Shown: one piece after another, positions 1-7,008 of the stretch
How the letters are laid out: every line of letters begins with the position of its first letter
Position numbering within the stretch: the first letter of the stretch is position 1
DNA from: Methanobacteriota archaeon
GTDB lineage: Archaea > Methanobacteriota > Methanobacteria > Methanobacteriales > Methanobacteriaceae
DNA length: 16,617 bases
Reading direction: 5' to 3'
Assembly (NCBI GenBank): GCA_023409695.1
Contig: JAEYQZ010000094.1
Coordinates: 1-16,617 of the forward strand
Notes under the pieces: model-generated
The model's input: only the letters and a program-made list of their open reading frames with translations
The model's database searches: none
What the model was told of the DNA's origin: nothing
Position numbers and translations under genes: made by a program

Positions 1-446
1 TCAGCCCCGTTCAGGACTTTTTTAGGTATAACTTCGCCATCTTTTTTCAGATATTTTAAAATAGAATTAAGGACTGGGACCTGTTCTTCATCAATTAAGG
101 CAGTATCTAACATTTCACAGATGATTAAATCTGCTTTTTGTGGAAAAATAACATCTATTGCATCTTTGTTTATCATTAAAACATTATCAAAATCTTTAAG
201 GTTTGATTCTGCATATTTTGCGGCGGTATGATCTATTTCAACAGCATAAATAAAATCAGAGTAAGGAGATGCTATAATGGAAAGTATTCCGCATCCAGCA
301 CCTATATCGTATACAGTGCCGTTAGCTTTTTCTTTTATTGCTTCTTGAAAGGCAAATACTCTTTCTTTATCAGATAAAAGATTGAGATGATACGGTGTTG
401 TGCGAATTTTAGTTTTAATTAGTGGTTCAAATTCATTAAGGTGCAC
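1..446 (-). CDS. PRMT-like class I SAM-dependent methyltransferase (3' end cut by window)
   Basis: 148 N-terminal codons are visible before the gene runs off the left edge. The SAM-binding motif I is seen as D47-IGAGCG, with an acidic motif II residue at E70 (VEID). The segment at residues 110-127 (CEM...DEEQ) matches the double-E loop of protein arginine methyltransferases: two glutamates nine residues apart (E111 and E120). The preceding IRTTPYH near residues 14-20 resembles the PRMT N-terminal R-T-x-x-Y element, and VIPKK near 139-143 resembles the PRMT strand after motif III. This supports a PRMT-like fold; the substrate is unknown. A GTG start is chosen because AGGTGAA at 451-457 lies four bases upstream and the nearby ATG gives an immediate stop. 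It lies downstream of nikR on the same strand, separated by a strong hairpin, so it may have its own promoter. Confidence 0.75.
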   Translation of the reverse strand, partial: MHLNEFEPLIKTKIRTTPYHLNLLSDKERVFAFQEAIKEKANGTVYDIGAGCGILSIIASPYSDFIYAVEIDHTAAKYAESNLKDFDNVLMINKDAIDVIFPQKADLIICEMLDTALIDEEQVPVLNSILKYLKKDGEVIPKKVLNGA

Positions 447-475
447 ATTTTTCACCTGATGTAAAATAAGTGATA

Positions 476-490
476 TTTAAATATTTAAAA
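476..490 (-). promoter_or_regulatory. Candidate TATA box for the methyltransferase gene
   Basis: An AT-only stretch reading TTTAAATATTTAAA on the minus strand lies about 30-45 bases upstream of the GTG start and immediately downstream of the 504-538 hairpin. It has the composition of an archaeal TATA box, but AT-rich spacers are common here, so this is an inference. Confidence 0.35.
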
Positions 491-503
491 ATAATAAGTG
501 GTT

Positions 504-538
504 CTTATCGTGACTGGTCGAACATTAGCCACGATAAG
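504..538 (-). terminator. 12-bp hairpin between nikR and the methyltransferase: terminator or operator
   Basis: A perfect 9-bp inverted repeat, CTTATCGTG at 504-512 and CACGATAAG at 530-538, has a 17-base spacer. On the minus-strand RNA three further pairs (GCU with AGU, including one G-U wobble) extend the stem to 12 bp; on the plus strand the same position would be an A-C mismatch. That asymmetry suggests an RNA structure made in the nikR direction. It is followed by a T-rich tail, which fits a nikR terminator or a leader element of the methyltransferase. As DNA, two half-sites with a 17-base spacer could also be an operator. Confidence 0.5.
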
Positions 539-570
539 CAATTGCGTTGTTAATTAAATAAATTTATTAA

Positions 571-1017
571 TTAAGGTGATATTGGGTTGCTTGCGCCAGC
601 TTTTTCGAGGTCAACAGTTTTTCCAACTGCTGTACTGGTAAGACGTACGTGTTCTACACCTTTGAGTCTCATGATTTTTTCTGAAAGTGTACGGATGTAT
701 TTAACGTCTCCTTTAACAACTATAACTTCAAGACAGTGTTTGTCTGTCATGTGTACGTGCATAACTGCGTTTATGAAATCTTTGTAATCATGCTGAATTT
801 CAGTAAGGTCTTCCATTACTCCAGTGTAGTGGTGGTCGTATATTACAGCAATTATTCCTATACGTTCTCCTTCCATTTCATTCATCCACTGGTACCTTAC
901 GATATAATCTTTAAGAGCATCTCTGATACCTTTTGACCTGGATTGGTATCCCCTATCTTTTAATACTCCATCAAATTCATTTAACAATTTTTTTGGCAAC
1001 GACATACTAATTCTCAT
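571..1017 (-). CDS. nikR: NikR nickel-responsive transcriptional regulator
   Basis: Nickel-sensing repressor of the ribbon-helix-helix/ACT-like family; 148 residues, the usual length. Residues 1-45 form the DNA-binding RHH arm (RISMSLPKKLLNEFD...RGYQSRSKGIRDAL). The C-terminal regulatory domain keeps the square-planar nickel ligands at H76, H87, H89 and C95, the same numbers as in E. coli NikR when counted from the ATG at 1017. A GTG at 1020 is an alternative start three bases upstream; GGAGGG at 1027-1032 serves both. By family role it should control nickel uptake genes. No nickel transporter is in the window, but hypA and hypB are. The promoter region carries several palindromes, which suggests autoregulation or control by another factor. 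Confidence 0.95.
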   Translation of the reverse strand: MRISMSLPKKLLNEFDGVLKDRGYQSRSKGIRDALKDYIVRYQWMNEMEGERIGIIAVIYDHHYTGVMEDLTEIQHDYKDFINAVMHVHMTDKHCLEVIVVKGDVKYIRTLSEKIMRLKGVEHVRLTSTAVGKTVDLEKAGASNPISP

Positions 1018-1058
1018 CACAATTCTCCCTCCATTATTACGTTATTATTATCATAACA

Positions 1059-1075
1059 TTTTATAGTATTTAAAT
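1059..1075 (-). promoter_or_regulatory. Candidate nikR TATA region
   Basis: On the minus strand this reads approximately TTTAAATACTATAAAA, about 40-60 bases upstream of the nikR start. The palindrome at 1083-1103 lies directly upstream, in the BRE/activator position. The exact box is uncertain. Confidence 0.4.
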
Positions 1076-1082
1076 GTTGTTA

Positions 1083-1103
1083 TTGCACAACAATATTGTG
1101 CAA
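1083..1103. promoter_or_regulatory. Palindrome TTGCACAA-N5-TTGTGCAA upstream of nikR
   Basis: Perfect 8-bp inverted repeat (1083-1090 and 1096-1103) with a five-base spacer; it contains the core CAATATTG at 1091-1098. It sits just upstream of the presumed nikR TATA box and is shaped like the binding site of a dimeric regulator. Which protein binds is not known from the sequence. Confidence 0.55.
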
Positions 1104-1192
1104 GGTCAACAATATTCATGCATATTTTAAACACGAATTATATGATATAATACTATTTGATTACTATATTACTATTTAAACTTTGTCCTTGA

Positions 1193-1208
1193 AGAGCAAT
1201 ATTGCTCT
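1193..1208. promoter_or_regulatory. Perfect 16-bp palindrome AGAGCAATATTGCTCT
   Basis: Fully self-complementary 16-mer in the middle of the nikR/CBS divergent spacer. It shares the CAATATTG core (1197-1204) with the palindrome at 1083-1103 and with the cobQ promoter element. Probable operator; the regulator is unassigned. Confidence 0.5.
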
Positions 1209-1274
1209 AAGAGAACAATGATGTAATTACTTTTTTTGAAATTTGTAATATAAAATAGCTTATGTAATACAAAA

Positions 1275-1286
1275 ATAAGTACTTAT
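1275..1286. promoter_or_regulatory. Perfect 12-bp palindrome ATAAGTACTTAT upstream of the CBS gene
   Basis: Self-complementary 12-mer about 75 bases upstream of the CBS-domain gene, and upstream of an AT-rich candidate TATA element near 1307-1320. It could be an operator; chance occurrence is possible in such AT-rich DNA. Confidence 0.3.
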
Positions 1287-1361
1287 CTCCTAATTTTTTC
1301 AATACTCATATAACTTTAAAAGATCAATTATTAATTGTAATGGATAATCAGGAGGGATAGG

Positions 1362-1766
1362 ATGGAAGTTAGGGAAGCGATGAATAAAGGCATAATATCA
1401 ATTGACCCAAATACAAAGCCAATTGATGCATTTGAAAAGATGTACAAAGAAGGAGTAAGACGACTTTTTGTTATGGATGAAGCTGAAAATCCCGTGGGTG
1501 TAATATCTTATCTTGATCTTGTAGGCATGCTTGGAGCTTTTAGGCCACGTACAACAGTATCTGATAATCTAAAGATTGAGGATATAATGTCAAAAGATAT
1601 TATAACGATATCTGCAGAAGATAAAATTGAAGATGCTGCAAATTTGATGTTAAGAGCAGATATATCTGGACTGTTGGTCCTTGAAAATGAAAAACCAGTG
1701 GGAGTAATCACAAAAACAGATATCTGTAGGTTGGTAGCAGCTGAAATTTTAGTGCCAGAATATTAG
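1362..1766 (+). CDS. Two-CBS-domain protein
   Basis: 134 residues that are almost entirely a CBS pair: CBS1 about residues 3-57 (VREAMNKGIISIDPN... to VGVISYLDLVGM) and CBS2 about 71-128 (IKIEDIMSKDIITIS-like start to PVGVITKTDICRLV). CBS pairs bind adenine nucleotides or SAM and regulate a partner; no catalytic domain is attached. GGAGGGAT at 1351-1358 and an ATG at 1362 fix the start. It is transcribed divergently from nikR across a 341-base spacer with palindromes, which leaves open whether it belongs to the same regulatory circuit. The partner and ligand cannot be read from the sequence. Confidence 0.85.
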   Translation: MEVREAMNKGIISIDPNTKPIDAFEKMYKEGVRRLFVMDEAENPVGVISYLDLVGMLGAFRPRTTVSDNLKIEDIMSKDIITISAEDKIEDAANLMLRADISGLLVLENEKPVGVITKTDICRLVAAEILVPEY

Positions 1767-1812
1767 ACTTATCTCAAAACTTTTTAGACATTAAATTGAC
1801 TGTTGCACTAAG

Positions 1813-1857
1813 ATTTTCAATTAAATTTTTATTTATTAAATTTTTAATTTTGAAAAT
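1813..1857 (+). terminator. AT-rich hairpin downstream of the CBS gene
   Basis: ATTTTCAA at 1813-1820 pairs with TTGAAAAT at 1850-1857, with inner AAATTT segments able to pair as well, followed by a T-rich tract. Fits a transcription terminator for the CBS gene. The rest of 1767-2000 is AT-rich with no other structure that I recognise. Confidence 0.4.
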
Positions 1858-2000
1858 TCTATTAAATTTTTTATTTAAGGTCTTGAAATTACTGTAAAAC
1901 GAAATTTGTTTTTATAATTTTAAAATAAGTTAATTTCAACTAGATATAATGAATATAAAAAGAACTCAGCTTAAAATTTTAAATTTTAATCTTCAATATT

Positions 2001-2006
2001 AAAAAA
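2001..2006 (-). terminator. Oligo-T terminator of the tRNA pair
   Basis: On the minus strand a run of six T follows the discriminator base of tRNA-Gly(UCC) by one base, as expected for archaeal termination at oligo-T. Confidence 0.55.
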
Positions 2007-2007
2007 G

Positions 2008-2157
<150 letters not shown>

Positions 2158-2189
2158 ATACCAGCATACCATCCTTTTTGGGTTCATCC

Positions 2190-2197
2190 TATATAAA
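2190..2197 (-). promoter_or_regulatory. TATA box of the tRNA-Gly pair
   Basis: TTTATATA on the minus strand, preceded by the BRE-like CTAAAAG, is centred about 36 bases upstream of the first tRNA base. This is a good archaeal consensus and predicts initiation about 10-12 bases before the mature tRNA. Confidence 0.65.
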
Positions 2198-2282
2198 CTT
2201 TTAGGTTTTGGATAAGGTCAAATGTCTAATTTCCTTAAAATTAGACGTGTTGAATAATTTCTTTGTTAATATTAATATGTTT

Positions 2283-3329
2283 TTATATCCATTTTTTCCT
2301 TCTAAAGTAAGCCAGCATAAATAACGCAACTATCACCATTATTACTAAAACAGAAGGATATCCTAATGGTTCCCTGAGTTCTGGCATATTATTAAAATTC
2401 ATCCCATAAAGACCCACAATGAACGTTAAAGGTACAAATACAGTAGATATTACTGTTAAAACTCTCACTATCTCATTCAATTTGTTACTTGTGCTTGACA
2501 GGTAGATATCCAGTATTTCTGAAGTTCTATCTCTTAAAGATTCTAACATCTCATATATCTGCAGTGAGTGATCATGGACATCTCTGAGGTAATAATCGGT
2601 TGATTCATCAATTTGGAAGTATTCCGTTGATTCAAGGGTACTCAGCATTTCCTGGAGCGGCCGCATTGTCTTTCGAAGGGTTATAATGTCCATCTTAATG
2701 CTGTGGATTCTCTTAAGAACTTTGGGACTGGTATTTTCTATTAAATTATATTCTATACGCTCTATATTATCTTCCATATTTTCCAGATCTAAAAAGTAAC
2801 TATCAATAATTGTGTCTATTATAGAATACAATAGATAGTCAGATCCCCTGCTATTTATCTGGTTCTCTTTTATTTTTATTCTTTTAATGAGTGCATTGAA
2901 TATAGATTCATTATCATCTTGGAAAGAAATTACAAGATTTTTTGCTAGGATTAAGCTGATCTGTTTTGTGATCATTCTGTCATTTTCGCTGACATCAAAT
3001 AATTTCAAAACAATGTAAAGATAATCCTTGTAATCTTCTACTTTTGGGCGCTGGTTTGTGTTTAATATATCTTCAAGTACCAGTGGATGTAAATTAAAGC
3101 ATTTACCTATCTTTTTTAAATTTTTTACATTTTTAAGACCGTTAATTTTTATCCATTTTACTGTATCTTTATTTGTAAACTTGGGGCATTCTTCTATTGT
3201 TTCTTCGTTGAAAGTGTCCTTATTATATTCAATAAAGGTTATTTTGGTAGGCATATTTCCTGCACCAGTGTAAACAAGTGATCCTGGAGGAAGCCCTGCT
3301 TTTTTTGACCGTGGTTTCAAATTTAGCAT
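2283..3329 (-). CDS. corA: CorA-type magnesium (cobalt) transporter
   Basis: 348 residues, the usual CorA length. A long cytoplasmic domain (about residues 1-285) ends in helices rich in charged residues; two transmembrane helices follow at about 288-308 and 324-343. The signature Y-G-M-N (G309, M310, N311) closes the first helix, and the short loop NNMPELREP and the basic C-terminus YFRRKKW are typical. The family forms pentamers in the cytoplasmic membrane and imports Mg2+; some members also carry Co2+ or Ni2+. The specificity of this one cannot be decided. Start: ATG after a weak GTGA five bases upstream. It is divergent from the exchanger gene across 128 bases in which I see no distinctive element. 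Confidence 0.92.
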   Translation of the reverse strand: MLNLKPRSKKAGLPPGSLVYTGAGNMPTKITFIEYNKDTFNEETIEECPKFTNKDTVKWIKINGLKNVKNLKKIGKCFNLHPLVLEDILNTNQRPKVEDYKDYLYIVLKLFDVSENDRMITKQISLILAKNLVISFQDDNESIFNALIKRIKIKENQINSRGSDYLLYSIIDTIIDSYFLDLENMEDNIERIEYNLIENTSPKVLKRIHSIKMDIITLRKTMRPLQEMLSTLESTEYFQIDESTDYYLRDVHDHSLQIYEMLESLRDRTSEILDIYLSSTSNKLNEIVRVLTVISTVFVPLTFIVGLYGMNFNNMPELREPLGYPSVLVIMVIVALFMLAYFRRKKWI

Positions 3330-3457
3330 GTTTTCACATTTTTAATATTTAATAAATAATACGTTTGATCCATTCTTCGCATAAACATATGACGGTTAAT
3401 TATGAAACAGGTTGAATTTTTCATTTTTTATTAATTCAATTAAAACTTGGTGAGTTT

Positions 3458-4456
3458 ATGGAAATATTTTTAGTAGAACTAATCATTATTTTAATAATTT
3501 CGTTACTTATAGTAATAAAATCAGCGGACATCTTTGTCGATAACCTGGTAGAAGTTGGTGCTTTACTTGGGATATCTCAAATAATACTGGGTGTTACAGC
3601 GTCGGCCATTGGAACTTCGCTGCCAGAATTTGGTTCTGCTATGATAGCTACTTTAAGTGGTAGTGTGGATATAGGAGTTGGAACTGTAATTGGATCAAAT
3701 ATATGGAACATTGCAGGGATATTGGGTATAACTGCAGCTTTTACAGGAGTTATAAAATCAGATACTAAAGGACTTAAAAGGGATGGAGCAGTTACACTTG
3801 CCACAGCGCTTATATTAATGTTTTTCATGTTCTTTGGGGATATTGGGAAAATAGCAGCTATAATAATGATAGTTGTATATGTATTTTACTTGAGAAGTTT
3901 AATAAAAGCCCAGAAAGAAGATACTGAAAATAATAAGCTTGAAATTGAAAAAAAATCTGAAATTGGAAACCCTAATGAAAATGCAAGGTCAAAACTTAAG
4001 TCGATTAGTCCTAAGACTATAATATGGACATTAATTGGATTTGCAGGATTGATCATAGGGTGCAGGTTATTAGTTTATAGTGGAACAGGAATAGGGAAAA
4101 TTTTAGGTATCCCTGAAATGATAATGGGCCTATTTGTACTTGCCATTGGAACAAGTATCCCTGAACTTGTGGTCACGTTCTCTTCGGCCATGAAAGGTTT
4201 ACATGATTTGTCAATAGGAACTGTTCTTGGAAGTAACACATTTAACATACTGATAGGAATTGGAGTACCAGCCCTTATTTTGAATGTTCCTGTAGATCAT
4301 ACTTCACTTATCTTCGATGCTCCCGTAATGATTTTTGTTACAGTACTGTTGATACTGCTTATAAAAAGAGATATGAAACTTTCAAGGATAGATGGGTTAA
4401 TTTTGATGGCTACCTATATAGCTTATGCAGTAATAAGAATATTTGTATTCGGGTGA
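3458..4456 (+). CDS. CaCA-family Na+/Ca2+ (cation/calcium) exchanger
   Basis: 332 residues with about ten hydrophobic helices in two inverted halves. The alpha-1 repeat has GTSLPE (52-57) and GSN (79-81); alpha-2 has GTSIPE (231-236) and GSN (258-260). E57 and E236 are the expected ion-binding acids. A hydrophilic cytoplasmic loop of about 35 charged residues (150-185) separates the halves. The layout matches prokaryotic YrbG/NCX-type antiporters, which export Ca2+ in exchange for Na+ or H+; the coupling ion is not visible. GGTGAG at 3449-3454 lies close to the ATG. The stop codon overlaps the ribosome binding site of the following usp gene, so the two are translationally linked. Confidence 0.9.
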   Translation: MEIFLVELIIILIISLLIVIKSADIFVDNLVEVGALLGISQIILGVTASAIGTSLPEFGSAMIATLSGSVDIGVGTVIGSNIWNIAGILGITAAFTGVIKSDTKGLKRDGAVTLATALILMFFMFFGDIGKIAAIIMIVVYVFYLRSLIKAQKEDTENNKLEIEKKSEIGNPNENARSKLKSISPKTIIWTLIGFAGLIIGCRLLVYSGTGIGKILGIPEMIMGLFVLAIGTSIPELVVTFSSAMKGLHDLSIGTVLGSNTFNILIGIGVPALILNVPVDHTSLIFDAPVMIFVTVLLILLIKRDMKLSRIDGLILMATYIAYAVIRIFVFG

Positions 4457-4460
4457 TAAT

Positions 4461-4910
4461 ATGTATGAAAAAGTATTGGTTACAAGTACTGGGGAATATT
4501 TGGATGAGATAATTGAGCATACTCTTGATTTAATACATGGAAGACCGATGGAAGTTATTGGCCTTTATGTGGCAGATACATCTGCTCCTTTTTTAACTCC
4601 ACGTAAAGTTAAAGAAATGATGGTTGCTGAACTGAAGAACCAAGGAAAAGAAATTTTAGAAAGTATGGGGCAGGAATTCAAAAAGACAGGTACCATAAGT
4701 TTCAAGCCGATCCTAATTGAAGGAGATCCTGCAGAAAAGATCATTGAAACCGCTGAGGAAGAAAATGTAGATGTAATAATTATGGGGACTGGAAAAAGCA
4801 AAATAGATAAGCACCTGCTGGGTAGTGTATCTGAAAAAGTTGTCCACTCAGCTCCATGCACTGTACTTTTAATAAGATCAAAATATAAGCCTTTAGAACA
4901 AATTAAATAA
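4461..4910 (+). CDS. Universal stress protein, UspA family
   Basis: 149 residues of a single Usp domain (Rossmann-like). N-terminal strand YEKVLVTSTGEYLDE; C-terminal nucleotide-binding signature IIMGTGKSKIDKHLLGSVSEKVVHSAPCTVLLIR. The loop reads G-x-G-x9-G-S, one residue shorter between the first glycines than the G-x2-G-x9-G-S of ATP-binding Usps such as MJ0577, so nucleotide binding is likely but not certain. The start is ATG 4461, placed by GGTGA at 4452-4456, which overlaps the exchanger stop; an upstream in-frame TTG at 4443 would lie inside the exchanger gene and has no ribosome binding site. Co-transcription with the exchanger suggests a link to ion stress, which is inference. Confidence 0.9.
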   Translation: MYEKVLVTSTGEYLDEIIEHTLDLIHGRPMEVIGLYVADTSAPFLTPRKVKEMMVAELKNQGKEILESMGQEFKKTGTISFKPILIEGDPAEKIIETAEEENVDVIIMGTGKSKIDKHLLGSVSEKVVHSAPCTVLLIRSKYKPLEQIK

Positions 4911-4916
4911 CTATTT

Positions 4917-4946
4917 AAAAAATAAATAAATTATTTTTTTATTTTT
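4917..4946. terminator. Bidirectional terminator between usp and cobQ
   Basis: AAAAAATAA (4917-4925) and TTATTTTTT (4931-4939) form a 9-bp stem with a five-base loop. It is T-rich on the plus strand after the stem and lies between two convergent genes. Confidence 0.5.
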
Positions 4947-4950
4947 ACAC

Positions 4951-6474
4951 TTATTTTTCAAGAGATTCTTCAATTAAGTTTAGGTCTATATTGTCTTCAA
5001 CGATTTGAGCGAGCCTATCAATTGAATACTTCTTTAAATTTTCAAAATTGTCTTCACTAAAACCTAGCATATCAAGACCTTTTTGAGTCCTTAAATAATC
5101 TGTAAAGAATCTTCTAAATGTGAAATTGTGGAATATTCCATGTAAATAAGTACCCGCAGTATAACCATTCACTGCACCGTCATACCTCGATGATGGATGA
5201 TTTCCGCACCCTTTAATAACCTTGGATAATGGTTTGGATTCTCCAAGAATGGTAAGACCTTCATGTAGTTCATATCCGTTTACAGAATCTCCTTTTATCC
5301 CTTTAAAAATCCCATTTCCAAGTATACTCACTTTACTCTGGGTAACAATTTTGTCAATTCTATCAAATCTAGTTTTAGCATCTAAAATACCGATTCCTTT
5401 AACACTGCCGAACCTGGATTCTTTAAATGATTCATCAATTATCTCTTTTCCAAGCATCTGATATCCGCCACATATCCCAAAAATAGGTATTTCCTTTGAT
5501 AAAATAGCAATTTCATCGGTAAAACCGGCTTCATTTAAAGCTACCATATCATTAACGGTGTTTCTTGTCCCTGGGAGTATCAGGGCATCTACATTCCCTA
5601 TTTCGTCACCCATTTCTATTAATTTTATACCAACATCTGGTTCGTACTCAATGGGGTCTATATCTGTAAAATTAGAGATCCTTGGAAGACGCATTACTCC
5701 GACAGTTATTTTCTCATTTTTACTGTATTTTCGTTCTGATAATGATGCAGAATCTTCTTCTGGAAGTTTTAAGCTTTCATCATATGGTAAAACTCCAAGC
5801 ACAGGAGCCCCTACAATTTCTTCAATTTGGCGAATTCCTGGAATTAAAATGTCCAGATTACCTCTGAATTTGTTAATAATTATTCCTTTTATCCTTTTCC
5901 TGTCTTTTTCAGGAAGTAGAGCAAATGTACCTGCAATGGATGCAAAAACTCCTCCTCTATCGATATCTGCAACTAATATGACATCTGCATCTGCAATTTC
6001 TGCTATTTTCATGTTTGCAAGGTCTTTGTCCTGCATATTTATTTCTGCAGGAGAACCTGCACCTTCTATTACTATTACGTCATATTTTTCCTTTAAAGTA
6101 TCTAATGAGGTTTTTATAGCTTTTAAAGCGTTTTCTCTAAAGGAATTTTGGTAATCATAGAAATTCATATCATTTACAGGCTTTCCGTGTACTATTACCT
6201 GTGATATGAAATCTTCCTTTGGTTTAAGGAGAATTGGGTTCATGTGGTACGAAGGTTCAACTCCGGCAGCTTCGGCCTGTAAGACCTGTGCAATTGCTAT
6301 TTCTGCATTTTCATGGGTTGTATATGAATTAAGTGACATGTTTTGAGATTTAAACGGTGCAACGTTGTACCCTCTCTTTGAAAATATTCTACAAAGTGCA
6401 GCTACAACAACACTTTTTCCAGCATTTGATGAAGTTCCCTGTACCATTATGCATTTGGTTTTATCAGAACGCAA
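4951..6474 (-). CDS. cobQ: Cobyric acid synthase CobQ/CbiP
   Basis: 507 residues, the normal length. It amidates adenosylcobyrinic acid a,c-diamide at side chains b, d, e and g, using ATP and glutamine, to give cobyric acid for cobamide synthesis in the cytoplasm. The N-terminal synthetase domain has GTSSNAGKS (13-21), the FKSQNMSLNS motif (41-50), and EGAGSPAEINM (137-147). The C-terminal class I glutamine amidotransferase domain has the nucleophile C335 in GICGGYQMLG and a catalytic histidine at H445 (TYLHGIF). The start is TTG at 6474, six bases after GGAGGC (6481-6486). It stands alone on its strand; no other corrinoid gene is visible. The promoter contains a CAATATTG palindrome shared with the nikR promoter. 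Confidence 0.95.
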   Translation of the reverse strand: MRSDKTKCIMVQGTSSNAGKSVVVAALCRIFSKRGYNVAPFKSQNMSLNSYTTHENAEIAIAQVLQAEAAGVEPSYHMNPILLKPKEDFISQVIVHGKPVNDMNFYDYQNSFRENALKAIKTSLDTLKEKYDVIVIEGAGSPAEINMQDKDLANMKIAEIADADVILVADIDRGGVFASIAGTFALLPEKDRKRIKGIIINKFRGNLDILIPGIRQIEEIVGAPVLGVLPYDESLKLPEEDSASLSERKYSKNEKITVGVMRLPRISNFTDIDPIEYEPDVGIKLIEMGDEIGNVDALILPGTRNTVNDMVALNEAGFTDEIAILSKEIPIFGICGGYQMLGKEIIDESFKESRFGSVKGIGILDAKTRFDRIDKIVTQSKVSILGNGIFKGIKGDSVNGYELHEGLTILGESKPLSKVIKGCGNHPSSRYDGAVNGYTAGTYLHGIFHNFTFRRFFTDYLRTQKGLDMLGFSEDNFENLKKYSIDRLAQIVEDNIDLNLIEESLEK

Positions 6475-6547
6475 AATTCAGCCTCCGTGTAACGATATGA
6501 AATTTTATATTCTACCTTTAATTTTGAAGTTAATTGTAGGTATTTCA

Positions 6548-6574
6548 AAATTGTTTCAATATTGTTTTCAATTT
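6548..6574. promoter_or_regulatory. Palindromic element AAATTG-TTT-CAATATTG-TTTT-CAATTT at the cobQ promoter
   Basis: A symmetric core CAATATTG (6557-6564) is flanked by AAATTG (6548-6553) and its complement CAATTT (6569-6574). It lies between the presumed cobQ TATA box and the region where transcription should start, a classical repressor position. The core is the same as in both major nikR palindromes. Confidence 0.45.
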
Positions 6575-6581
6575 ATATAAA
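6572..6581 (-). promoter_or_regulatory. Candidate cobQ TATA box
   Basis: TTTATATAAA, itself symmetric, about 100 bases upstream of the cobQ start. It predicts initiation near 6550 and a leader of about 75 bases. A second AT-rich box near 6502-6516 would place the start of transcription on the ribosome binding site and is less likely. Confidence 0.45.
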
Positions 6582-6661
6582 ATTTTAAAATTAATTTGAA
6601 ATAATTTTATTATGCTTTAATTCTAAAAATAGTAATAATTATAATATTGAAAATAAAAGCT

Positions 6662-6690
6662 TTGAAGTTTTAAAGAAATTTAAACTTTAA
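6662..6690 (+). promoter_or_regulatory. Inverted repeat with GAAA loop, or TATA box, before the Sm-like gene
   Basis: AAGTTT-T-AAA (6665-6674) pairs with TTT-AAACTT (6679-6687) around GAAA, with a one-base bulge, and can be extended by UUG/UAA. It could be a leader hairpin with a GNRA-type loop. Equally, GAAATTTAAACT has the form of a BRE/TATA element, which would start transcription near 6708, just before the ribosome binding site. The sequence alone does not decide. Confidence 0.35.
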
Positions 6691-6723
6691 CGCGTCAAAA
6701 AATTGATTTGAGGGGGGATAACT

Positions 6724-6978
6724 ATGATGAGTAAAAAAATTGACGTGCCTAAAACCGTATCTAAGACTGAAAGTGCCTTTTTTGATGAGCTTAAAAATTT
6801 TAAAGGGGAAGAGGCCACTATTATACTTTTAAATGGCAGTTCAGTACATGCAAAAATACTTGCTATTGAATTCAAAAACTTAAATTTTATTGTAGAGTAT
6901 GCCGACGGTATTAAAGAAATGATAAGCGGTAGAGCAATACAAAGCGTAAGATTAGGAACTAAAATTGAGAAAGAATAA
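6724..6978 (+). CDS. Small Sm-fold RNA-binding protein (Hfq/LSm-like)
   Basis: 84 residues. After a short polar tail, residues 20-76 fit the Sm pattern: a helix (AFFDELKNF), the Sm1-like strands ATIILLNGSSVHAKILAIEFKN with the L-x-N-G turn typical of Hfq, then EMISGRAIQSV, which corresponds to the Hfq Sm2 segment (M-x-x-x-x-A-I-x-x-V) and also resembles LSm I-R-G. Such proteins form hexamer or heptamer rings that bind U- or A-rich RNA. M. jannaschii has an Hfq-like protein, so this family is known in methanogens. A very strong GAGGGGGG at 6710-6717 precedes the ATG; a second ATG follows directly at 6727. Single gene, divergent from cobQ. The fold assignment is by eye and remains tentative. 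Confidence 0.55.
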   Translation: MMSKKIDVPKTVSKTESAFFDELKNFKGEEATIILLNGSSVHAKILAIEFKNLNFIVEYADGIKEMISGRAIQSVRLGTKIEKE

Positions 6979-7008
6979 TAAGTAACACGATTTATTAGAT
7001 GAAATGAC

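Noticed and set aside
1797..1812. TTGCACTAA near 1803 as another nikR-type half-site
   Set aside because: It matches only six bases of TTGCACAA, has no second arm, and sits downstream of a gene rather than in a promoter.
4443..4460. Extended N-terminus of the Usp protein from TTG 4443
   Set aside because: It lies within the exchanger gene and has no ribosome binding site, while ATG 4461 has GGTGA at proper distance and begins like other Usps.
5558..6154. 198-codon open frame on the plus strand inside cobQ
   Set aside because: It is the antisense shadow of a clear cobQ domain, rich in serine and proline without a motif, start signal or own promoter.
6475..6600. Cobalamin riboswitch upstream of cobQ
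   Set aside because: No B12-box-like conserved sequence or the required multi-stem leader is visible; the leader is short and AT-rich. A palindromic operator is the better reading.
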